DNA of 45,100 nt from Bacillota bacterium (GTDB lineage: Bacteria > Bacillota > JAAYKD01). The stretch lies in NCBI GenBank assembly GCA_012522585.1, contig JAAYKD010000070.1, forward strand, positions 1-45,100. The letters are read 5' to 3'. This document shows, piece by piece, positions 13,401 to 25,400 of this stretch. The notes under the pieces were generated by a model, which searched no databases, was not told the origin of the DNA, and worked only from the letters and a program-made list of their open reading frames with translations. Numbering within the stretch: position 1 is the first letter of the stretch; each line of letters opens with the position of its first letter. A program made the translations under genes and the position numbers.

Positions 13401-16400
13401 AGTTGACGATGTGGGAAGTAAAGTTAAAAATGCTGAAGTCACTCTGGTGGCTAAAGAGCCCAGTGTCAATGTTATAGAAGGAGTTGAGACGGAGTTCTAT
13501 CCCTTCTTTACTGCTCGCAGTGATAATAATGGTATAGCTCAATTTTTCGATAAGCCCTTAGGCGATTATGATTTGATTGTGATGGCTCAAGGAAGACGTA
13601 AGTTGGTTTCTGAATGTAGCATTATGCCCTCGGCTAGTGCACCCTTTATGGATATAGTCATGGAGAACGAACCTGTAACCATAGAGTGGACGGTCATTCC
13701 GACTACCATAGTCGATGAGTATGAAATCGAATTAGAATTGACCTTTGGTGCTCAAATACCAGTGCCCAATTTCGGTTTCAATCCTCCCTGGGTCAATGTA
13801 CCTAAAAATGTAACTGAGCCTATCTTCATTGAAGCCAATGTTGTCAATACAGGTTTGATTGCATTGACCGATGTAGTAGCCAGCGTAGTTCGTGAACAAA
13901 AAGGTTCGACCGGCATCAGCATTGTAGGTGGTGGCTATATTGGGGAAATTCCAGCTCATAGCAGTGCCAAAATCAGATTGCAAATTCAGCCGGGTGTATA
14001 CGAATTGCCCTTTGCGACAACTTCTGGCGGTTTACCACGCAACTATGTAAAGCTTGAAGGTTCTTATGTTTCCTTCGATTCAGACACAGGCTTACCAATT
14101 GACCCAGCTGCCTTTATTACTGGTAGGTTGCCTCTTTACAATCCCAGCGAAACTCCGGTTAAGGTTAACACTCGCATGCCTGGTGAACAAGAACGCACGG
14201 TTGTCGAAGAATTGCGTCTCCCTGAGGGCCAAATCGAAGAGTTGCGCTATATCGCCGGTAGCGGTGCCAACAGAGATGATTTGCTCAAAGAAGGCGGCGC
14301 CAGCGTTTATGAAATAGTCAAGCTTTCTTTGAATCAGACAGCTACTTTGGAAAGACAAGCATTCGATGCTACTTTAAAGATAACAAATGGTTATCCTGAA
14401 TTTGCTTTACAAAACTTGAGGGTTGACGTAACTGTTACCGATGAAGATGGTATTGATGTTACCGACAGGAACTTCATTATAGCAACAGGTCTGGAAGGTA
14501 TCAGCAGTGTTGAAGGTAACGGCAGCTTAGGGGCCGGCAAAGCCATGACAGGGACTTGGCAAATTATTCCAGGTAGTAATTTAGGTGGTACTACCATGGA
14601 AGGAAAAGTCTATTATGCCAAGGCTCTGATTTCCTACTACGTCAATGGCAGGCTAGTCCAGACACAAACTGACGGCGTGCCAATTACTATATTACCTCAG
14701 CCCAAACTCACATTAAATTACTATGTGCCTCACAAAATTTTATCAAATACTCCTTTCAAACTGGCGGTTACCGTTGAAAATAGCGGTTATGGTGAAGCCA
14801 GGAATTTGAATATAGATTCAGGCCAATTGCGAATTACCAGCAACCAAGCGGGGCTTTTGACCGACTTTGAGATTTTAGGCAGTTCTTTTGGTAGTAGTTC
14901 GGGCAATCGATTCCGCTTAGAATTCGGTAATATTGCTCCTGGTGTTTACACCGAAGAAATAGATCCTGAGACTAATGAGATACTAGGTGAAATGATTCCT
15001 ACTCAGGTTAGCGGTTATTGGATTGTTCGATGGAATCTTCCCGTTCAAGGTGAAGACGAAGTTTACGAAGGGGAATTCCGTGACTTTAAAGCTACCCTGA
15101 CTCACAAGGACTACAAAGGAGTCCAGCTCAATCCTCTGATTGTCGGTGTAACTACTCGCATTATCGGTAAGGAAGATGTGGAAATAGGAGAATTTGACGG
15201 TGGAGTCGCTGTAGTTAATGAAGGCAATACTGGTTTCCCCGATTTCCTCATGAACTTAAACAGCGGTTTGAGAATTCCAATTTTCGTTCCGGACCGTTTG
15301 ACTACAACAATTGTTTATGGGGCCGATGGCACTGATGGTAATGTCATGCAGGTAAAGGCCGAAAAGCCAGAGGCGACTCTCGATTATAATTCAGTACGCT
15401 ATCAGATCATCATGATTCCTGAGCCTCAGGGAAGTGCTTCCATCTCAGCAGTCAAGCGCAGCCTAAGCCAAGACGGTGAAGGAGTAACCTTGGCCTTTAG
15501 CAACTATTGGAAGGACTATGGCAATATTTATATCGTTGATCAAATACCGGTCAAATATGAAGAAGACGGCACTAGAGTCTTTTTAGATTCTTATTACACA
15601 ATAGAATTCGGCAGTGGCATAGCATTGAGTGACCTTGGCTATTCCCGCTTTGTCTACCGTAAGGCAAGGGCAGGGGAAGGCGGAATCAACATTGGCCCAG
15701 CTGAAGCAGGTTTATATATTAAAGAAGAAGTCTTTTATGATACAGGTATTGTTCCAGATGAGAAGGATAACGATGTTCGTCTCAGAGTCAAATTGGATAA
15801 CAGATCAAAAAATGTCGAAAATGGCGTAATTGTTTTCACTGTAGAGAAAGGTACAGACTACAAAAAGACCTATGAAATCCCATTCAGTGGTTTGCAGCCA
15901 TATTTTACAGACTATGTATATTGTAACAACTGGGTTCCTGAAGAAGGTGGTTTCTACACTATAACAGCTGAATTGAAAGTTGGGGATAAGCTAACAGGAA
16001 TCTATACCAATGGCAGGGCTCAAATAAACTATCTACCCAGGGTAAATTCCGGGCCTGACATAGCCAATGCAGTGGTCAATCAGCCGGTTCGCTTTGATGC
16101 TTCCCGCACTTATGATAAGGACGGACACATTGTTTCATATGTTTGGGACTTTGGTGACGGCGAAAGTGGTTATGGTTTAAACCCTGTTCATACTTACACT
16201 GAATCGGGCAGCTACAAAGTTAAGCTCTTTGTCATGGATAATAATATGTCTACAACTTGGCCACCTAATTGGAATATAATTACAGATCAATGGGATGGCA
16301 AAGATGATTTCAATGAAAATACTGTAATGCAAGTAACTGTTTTAGAAAACAGACCGGATTTATTTGTCCAAAGCATAACCTTCTCTGAGCAAAACCCTGA

Positions 16401-19400
16401 TGAGGATACCGACTTTGTTGTTACAGCTAAAATAAGAAACGGTACTGCTCAAGGTCTAGAAGGCGGATTGCAGCCAACAGAGGGTCTGTTCTTAGTAGGC
16501 TTCTATATGGATGATGAATATCTAGGCTTTGCTCCGGTTAAAGAGTCAATTCCCGTAGACTCTACAACGGATGTCAGCTTTACTATGACAATGCCACCCG
16601 GTGGCGCAGCTCATAAGATCTCGGCGATAGCCAATGATTTAGGCCGCTACATCGAGGAAGCAGATTATAACAATAATCGTTTGGACATGGTAATTCAAGG
16701 CACCCAGACTAGCTTCGCTGACTTAAAAGCTAACAACATCACATTGCCTTTTGCCGATCAAGCAGAGTTAGTTTGGAATAAGGACCAAACAATCGTTGCA
16801 GAAATTGAAAACATTGGCGATGCAGATGCAGACAACTTCAAAGTTTTGCTCTATGCCAATGATCAGTTGATTGGTTCGGAATTTGTCGAAGGTTTAGCTA
16901 CGACGATGAAAGAAACTCTCAAATTTACTTTCAAACCGGAAGTAAGTGGCGATTATACCTTTAAGCTCATGGTCGACGCTCCTGTTTCAGCCGTGGTTGA
17001 AATGGATGAAGAGAATAATGTTTTAGAAGAAAGCGTAACCGATTTAGTCGTTCTCTATCCGGATTTAAGTGTAGAGGAAGTAAGAACCAGTCTGACCGGT
17101 AATATTGTTCCCCAAGGCTTGAGTGTCGTTCTTTCAGCTACAGTCAAAAATATCGGTTTAGGGGCTTTGACCATGCCGACGAAAGCATACTTCTATGCTG
17201 ATCAAAGATTTATTGGGGCTGCCGATCTGAACAACACTGGCAGTTTGGCTTCTGAAGCAACTGCGGGTGTTAGTCTGGTTTGGAAAGATCCAGATTTTGC
17301 AGCTCAAGAAATCATAGTCATAGTCGACCCTGAAAATAGAGTTGTTGAGACAAACAAGCTCAATAATAAGGGTTCTCTACTATTTGACGAACCTCTATTG
17401 ATAACTAAAGCACAGATAGAAGTGATTTCTATCAGTAACAATCCTCACTCTCCTCTTTATGGTGAAGAAGCGATTACCAAAGTTAAGATTAAAAATACTG
17501 GTGACCGTGATATAACTCAAGAATTTGCCACAAGTCTTTACGTCAGTGATAGAAAGATCGGTTCTTTGAAGGTTTCTGGTCTGGCAATTGGTGCTGAAAC
17601 AGAATTGACATTTACATGGCTGGCAGACATAAGGCCTACTGGTTCCTTAACCATGAAGGTTTATGCTGATAGCACTCAAAGAATAGTTCTTGGAGATCGC
17701 AAGTTGGCTTACAAAACATTGGATATAGAAATTGGCCATGGCTTAATCACTAAACTCGATCAGCCAGCGGTCTATTATTCAACGGACACCGACGCCGAGT
17801 TGGAAATTTATGTCAGCTCAACAGAAACACCGTGGTCTCCTCTCGACGAAGCCCTAGTTAAAGCCTTCTTGTATAGAGAGTTAAGCGACGGGCAATTCGA
17901 ATTCACAGGCGCCAGCAAAGATTTAACCTACGACTCCATCAGTGGAACCTATAAAACAACGTTTGCCCAACAGGCTCAAGGAAATTATCAAATAAAATAT
18001 ACTGCCAGTTATGGCAATGCCCTCGCTGAAATAGAACAAACTCTGATTTACAGCAATGTCTTTAAAGTTGAACTGAACAACTCAGACAGTCAAAGCTATG
18101 GTATCGGCGGTAATTTCTATGCTCAAGGACGTGTTCTGGCTGAAGATGGAACAGGTTTAGCTGATCTGCCCGTTAGAGTCAGAGTGGTTGGCGAAGACAT
18201 TTGGTACTTCGACGGAAAGAGCTCATCTGATGGCAGTTACAAGATAAAAATTGAACTTCCCCACGATTGCGGTGGTGCTTATGCCATGGTAGCTCAAGCA
18301 ACAAACGATGCCAACATCATAAAACTCAGCAATAGGGTAGTCTTCTATATCGATGGTCTGTTCCTAGCCTTTGCTCCAAATCAAAGTGTAGTCCAAGGCT
18401 ATGACAGAGTCGTCGGTGGTTTCATCCACAATTTAGGCGTGACCAGTGTCAGTTCATTGGATTTTGCCATAGCAAATCTACCCGATGGTCTAAGTATGGA
18501 AATGCTCACCGATAGCACTCAATTGAACATTCCTGCTGAGTCTCAAATAGAAATTCAATTTAAACTCACAGCCGCTGAAACACTGACCGCCGACGATTAC
18601 ACCTTGCTATTATCCGTTGGTGATTCAAGTACTGAAATGAACTTGAAGGTTGAAAAAGCAGTACCGGGCATCACTATCAGCCTCTTTGGTGAAGCCGAAG
18701 CTACGACTGACACCCTGATCAGAGATGCCTTGATCATGTCCATGCGTCAAAATGAAATGAAGTCTTCAGTGATCAGAGTGACCAACCCCGGCACAGCTGA
18801 CTTGATAATCGAAGAAGTAAGCACCGAGATTCCCTTCATCAGATTCTCAGCAGCACCTGAAGCTGGTTACGTGGTCAAACCTGTCAATAAAGGTTACACC
18901 ATCAGAGATGACGAGGGCAGAGCTTCCATAGTTGTAACAGCCTCCCCTAACGAATATATTGCAACCGGTTTGTATACGGGTACTATCACCCTCAAAACAA
19001 ATATCGATAGCAAGGAAATTCCAATTATGGTCACTGTGGGCAATGAAAATGTAGCCACCTTGACTTATCAAGTTATGAACGTCAACAAAGTCATTTTAGA
19101 AAATGCCACTGTGGCTTTGGTTGGTTTGGAAAAACAGAAAGATCCGGTTGAGTTTAAAGAACAGACTGACCAGGAAGGTCAAGTCAAGTTTACCAATATC
19201 CCGGCCGGTCCTTATCGTCTGACGGTTCGCATGGACCATCACAATACCTTGGAAACAACAGTTGATATCCCAGCTGTCATCGATCCAATTCCTCAGAAAC
19301 TAATTTTAGATAAACAAGAGTTTGCCTTCGATATTGCTACTACAGAGCAAACCTTGACCACCAGCATCAGCGGTAAAAGCGTAGGTTACGATTCTGTAGT

Positions 19401-22400
19401 TTTCAAGGCCAAGCAATTGCAAGAGAGCACAGAACCACAATTACAGGCTAACTTACCTGCTGAAGAGCAGCAGTTCTGGTACATCTCGGCTAAAAATATG
19501 AACATCATCTCCTTCCGCAATCCTTCAGACAATGTTGCTTTGAAAGATGTTCAGTTTGAAATCATCAATGCCGATTCTCTCCCCGTCAATGCGCTGACCA
19601 TTAGAACAGATTTAGGCCATAGCCCTTATCGCTACGTGGGCAGCTTAGGAGCCGGTGAAACAATAGATCTTATCTGGAACATGGATCTGGATAAACTCTT
19701 TGTCCTGGCTCAAGTGGAAGCAACTGAGCTAGCTGGCGAATTCCAACTGAAGTTTGACAAAGACTCGGTTAAAGAAAAAGCTCTGGAAGCTTATATCTCA
19801 GCTAATGACCCCTTAGGTAACGGCACCATTAGTTTGGTAGCCAACTCCTACGATGCGGCTCAAGGCTTAGTAAAAATTAGGGTTGCCCCTAATAGCGACG
19901 GAACCTTCAGCGAACCCAGCGATCGCATCCCCATTGACTTTGAAAATCGAGTCTATTTCTACGATGCTGCCCTAAAGGCCAGCGGAACCAGAGTGGATAA
20001 CGAGGAAAGTGTAGAAACCATCATTCCAATCAGACAAATCTACCTCCCTCCTCAATACGAAATATTCGGTTCAGGCAGGGGCTCAGAAGATGAGTTTGGT
20101 CGCAGATTGCTCTTAGATGCCTATCAAGAAAACCCAGGTCTGGAGCCTACAATATCTGTCGAAGCGGCCTTTGCTGCAACCACAGGTAAGAATCGAACTA
20201 TTAAATACAGCCAAAACTTCTTAAAAGAAATGGGCTATCTCAACCCTGAAATTCCTGAAGATACAGGCGGCAATGGTAACTTAAGCTTTGGCTTTACCAC
20301 CGGAGCAGGCTTTGACAGCCAAGCAGTCGCTATGACTATGAGCTTGACCAACACTTCAGACTTCTCGGGCTACAAGAATTTGAAATTGAATTTAGTCTTG
20401 ACCGACAACGGTTACGATGCCAACGGCAAGCTCTTGCCAGGCGCTAAAGAGATTTATCCTGAAGTTTTAATCAAGGCCGAAACAAGTAAAGGCAGTAAGG
20501 TCACCGTCAACGGCACAAGCGTTGAAATAACAGAATTGAAAATGGGCGAAACTCTAAAACTGGATGTCCAAATGAAACTGGACAATGTCGAAGACATCTA
20601 TAGTAGAATAGCCAAGGTCAATCCTGAAGTCGCCGAGCTCTTGCAAGACAGATCTTCTGGTAAAATCTTTGCTCGCTTCGAATACGAGTTCGAAGAAGAG
20701 CAATTGAGCCTAGAAGAAAACGGCGCTATCAGAGAAATCTTGAGGACATACACTTCTTCGACCAGAGAATTTGCCATTAAACCTCAACCCAAACTTTATA
20801 TCAGCTATAATTTACAAGCCTATGAATCAGATCCAAATCTTTTCGATCTAGTTGCCACTATCAGCAATTTGGGCGAAGGCATAGCTGAGGGTGTATATAT
20901 CAATCCTCCGGTCTTACCGGAAACAGACTACAAATTCATTTTAATCGGTGGTGTGAGCACTAAAGCCACGAACCTCAGAGATGGAGTGGTGGCTTTAGGC
21001 AGCATTGCTCCCGGCGAAACTGAAAAAGTCTATTTCGAGTTGAGAAGGGTTGAAATAACCGAACCCCCAATCGGCACCAAACAATCCTTGGGCAAATTGG
21101 CAGAAATGCCAGCCATGCCGGTCAAGAGTATGATCGCCGGTAATATTGTCGTCGCTCCTATGAAAATGGAAGCCGTCAATACTTTAAGAGCCCACGAAAA
21201 CTTCTTGGCAATTGACAAAGAGATCGAAGACCTCAAAGAAAACATAGAAAAGCTGGTCGATAAAACAGTCTCTGAATTGGCACGCAGCCTCTTAGATCAA
21301 TATGAATTGACTAGGAATATAGCCGGGGCCAGCGGAATCACCAGGGTTTATGAAATGACCTCCAGCATAGTCAATATCATGGGCATGGTCAAAACCATGT
21401 ATGAATTACCTGGAAAGTTGAGAGAGACCTTAAAATCTGCTGACCTAGATCTTTTAGAAAAACTCGATGGCAAATCATTGAGCCTGTCAGAATACAAGGC
21501 CATGGCCTCTGCCCAGCAAGCCTTCCAGGGCTTTGGCGGACAGCTCTTCAGTACAATTGCTAAAGGAGCAAAATTCTTTACCGATTACATGGGCGATTCC
21601 TATGAAGACTTTGTAACGGCAGCCTCCGATGCTTACTACCTCTTGGAAGATATCGGTAAGCAAGAAAAAGGTTTAGCCGAAGTCAAAAATTATAAAAAAC
21701 TCAATGATACTGCTTTAGAATCATTAGACAAAGCCATGAAACAATTGGATAAAGCTTTGTCGACAAGCGACTTAGACTTACTCGATTCTTATATCAGCAA
21801 GAGTCAGGTCTATTTAGACCAGGCCGTAGTCCAGATCAGACAAGCTCAAGAGTTCAAAGAAGCCAACAAGGCTTTCTTCGATGAAGTCAAAGAAGCTCGA
21901 AGCACAGGCTGGATTGGCGAAGAGGTCAACCGCTTCTTTAAAGAATCTGCCGGAGCATTTATCAAAGCAATCGATTTAGCAACTCAAGAGACCTTGATCA
22001 ATACGGTTGCCAAAATCGAAGCTATAAAATCTGCTCACAGCATCATGGAATCAGCAGAAGGCATGAAGACTGCAGCTTCTACAATGACTAAAGTTGTGGA
22101 TGAAGCAGATGAAATCTTGACAGTGACCAATGATTTCTTAGAAGAAATTGGTTATGTCAGAGGCATGGCCGTATCTGAACTGATAGCCAATATGAGCTCC
22201 AATAAGAGCCTCTGGGAAAAATTCGAATCAGCTTCATCTCTCGGCAGCACTATGGGAGATCTGGATATTCTTGCCAGATTTGCCAGCAGCTGGCTCAGCG
22301 ATAAATTGAGCATAGTCGACATGTCCAGCCTCGAGAACATCATGAAGACAACACCTACCATGGTCATGGATATGGGTAATTTAGCTCAGAGCATTAAACA

Positions 22401-25400
22401 AACCCCACCTGCAAATTCAGACGAGGTGATAGACCGCATTATTCAAACAGTATTCCACGGTGCAATTGCCTCCAGTGAGATTAGAGCAAAACTTGAAAGA
22501 GAATTTGCTTCCAATAAGGTTCCGGCCATTGGCAGCAATGATTATTTAATCTTTGTCATTACTCAAGCTATTAAGCTGAGCCGCCACAATGTTTTCGACT
22601 TAAACGCTTATAATCAGTCGGTCAAACAGTTGGCAGCGGCCAATGTCACCGATTCTCATTCTCAGCTGGATGCAGCCAGAAATGCAGCAACCAGAAACAC
22701 TAACATTTTCAATATGCTCAACGAAGCCAAGGCAGATTTAGAGGTCATTCAAGAAATGGTCAATGGCTATATCCAAAACGACCATAAGAGCACTGCCTAC
22801 TATCCATCCAGTCAGATACTGGCCTATGTAAAATCTCTGAATTCACAGATTAAGGGCATGTATAGCATCAACGGTCAAGAATTAGCCCTGAACCGAGTAG
22901 GTCGCTATCGCAACCTCTGGACCTACAGTGCCGACAATATGGACCTGGCGCCTGAGCAAATTACTCTCTACGAGATCTATCAATTACAGATGGCAGTGGA
23001 CAGTGCCATAGCCGAAGGCTACGATGCTGTATATCAACGCCATGTGCTCAACCAGATGAAATCAATCGAAACTGCTTTCAATGCAATCGGTGGAGTCTTA
23101 GGAGCATTTACAGTAGCCAGCCCGGTCGTGGGTGCCATGGGTGGCATCATGTCCACCGCGGCCCAGGTCATGGATACTTCCGATATGGTCAACGCACTCG
23201 ATTCTCTCGACAGTACCAACTTAACTCTGTTGGCCAAGACAATCGGCGAGTTAGCCTTGAACACATCTCTCATGGTCAACAAAGAAACAGCAATTGCTAA
23301 AAACTTGCTGGATGTCTTCATTACGCTGGATAAATGGCGTAAGGTTGACCCGGAATTACCCATCGAAGTTTTGGCTCATGCAGCCAGCGACGTCATCATG
23401 GAAGATGGCACTTTGGAAGCTCCGGCTCAAGTCAGCCTGAGTTTACGCAACGACCATGTGGGAGCGGTTACCATAGCTCCTCTAGTAGAAATCTACGATA
23501 GCTTTGGCTTTATCAACTCCCAAGCTCTAGACCCCAAAACTCTGTTACCCGGTGAAAAAGCAACCTGGACCGATCAAATCATGGTACCTCATAACGCTTT
23601 GAGAGATGCAGCAGGTTATTTAGCAGTCTTTACCTTCCATGCATCCGAGGCTGAAACCATGACCATAGCTCCGGCTTATGGCCCACTAGTCGCTCCCTTC
23701 AACGCTCACAGCCAAGATGTCTTAGGTAAAATTAGAGAAGGAACAGAAAAGGCTGTTTACACACAACCCTTAGCCGGCTATCTGGCAGCTAAGGAAGATG
23801 ACACGGTCGACAGTGTGACTACAACCTATAGCAAACTGGCCAATACAGACTTGCGCATCTTTATGGCAGCTTCTGTTGACAGCGCTGTGACTATAGAAGT
23901 CAGAGACTCCAAAAACCAAATCGTTAAATCTTATAGAGAGCAGATGCTGCAAAGACATCCCGGTCAGTTTAACCCCGAAGACTTTATCTTGCTCAATCAA
24001 GATGATTATTTCTTCATCAGTGGAGTAGGCCAAGAAGACTATACGATTACAATCACCAACAACGATTCCATTGAACGAGGCTACGCTTTGCAGATCATAG
24101 AACATCCAAACTACGATTCCGTTGCCGGTGTCTTCTACAGAGGCAATAAGGTCAAAGCGGTTCAAAATACAAGTGGTGAGTGGCAAGCCACAATCGACCT
24201 GGACATCTACGAAACTGGCCTGACTTCAGGTCTCAAAGACATTGAGGTCATCTTGCCAGAACTTGAAGTTGAAAATGATTCTGCTAAGAAATTAACCTCC
24301 GACGACATAAAAATCTACAGTGGTTTAGAAGCAGAAGATGCTTCAGGCTTTAGAGCCAATAAGCCTCTCGATCAAGCTTTTGATTTAGATCAAGGTGCAG
24401 GACGCAGTGTTAAAGTCATGGTCAAGCCTACCGCAGGCAGAGAATCAGGTATTTACACAGGTCAACTGGAGATTAAACTAAAGGGCGATTCAAAGTTCAA
24501 CCCTGAATACTCCAGCGGAACCTGGAGTGAAAACTCCGACGGAACCTACAGTCAATTCATCGATGTGGCAATTGGCTTGGATATGGATATACCTGCTGCA
24601 CCCAAGTTTGCTGCTCAATTAGTTGCTGGCAGCAACAATCTAGTCGAGTTCAGCGGCCAAGCCGGTTCTGAACAAAAAGTCTATATTTTCGTAGCACAAA
24701 AAGATGGCAACGGAGATTACAAGGCTGAGCCTAAAGAAGATGGTCTGCTGGCAATTATAACAACTGATCTTGAAGGTAACTTCAAAGCAGAGCAAGCCAT
24801 TGACTTAATCGGTGAGGTTTACCTCTATGCAGTCGTGCAAGGAGAAAACGATGCCTTGGGTGATCCTACAACTTTGGTCAAAGTCACATTGGCTCACCCC
24901 GACACAACTCCTCCGCTGATCGAATTGGTCGCTCCTCACAGCAATATTCAGTTGATTGAACCGGTGGATAGAATTAGGTTTACAGTACACGACGGTGAAT
25001 CCATGGTCGACCAAGACAGCATCAGAATAAGAATTGATGATGGGGCCCAACAAGAAGCAAATTATAACCATCGCGAAGGCTATTATGAGCTAAAATTGCT
25101 TCCTGCTTTAAGTAGTGGCACTCATAGTGTAGAAATAACAGCTAAGAACGAAGCCCAATTACCGACAACTAAAAACTTCCTGATCATCTTAGGTGATAGC
25201 TTGGATGTCAGCTTGCAAATAAAAGCAGCAGGCGCTAATTTAGCCGGTGCTCAACTCCTTTTAGATGGCCAGACCTATGTGAGCGATGGCAACGGAATTG
25301 TTCAATTAGAGATCGGCCCGGGCGAATACAGCTATAGATTAGAAAAAGACGGCTATCTGCCAATCAGTGGTAAGCTGCAAATTGACGCCAATAATTTAAA

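Noticed and set aside
13264-14358. Several open frames of 80-140 codons opposite or out of frame with the giant gene and addAB
   Set aside because: They have no ribosome sites, no recognisable domains and low-complexity or cysteine-rich composition typical of shadow frames. The main frame in each region shows clear domain conservation.
23077-23172. True transmembrane anchor in the giant protein
   Set aside because: The stretch is Gly-rich, more than 1100 residues from the C-terminus and lacks flanking positive charge typical of an anchor. It is kept only as a possible conditional membrane hairpin.
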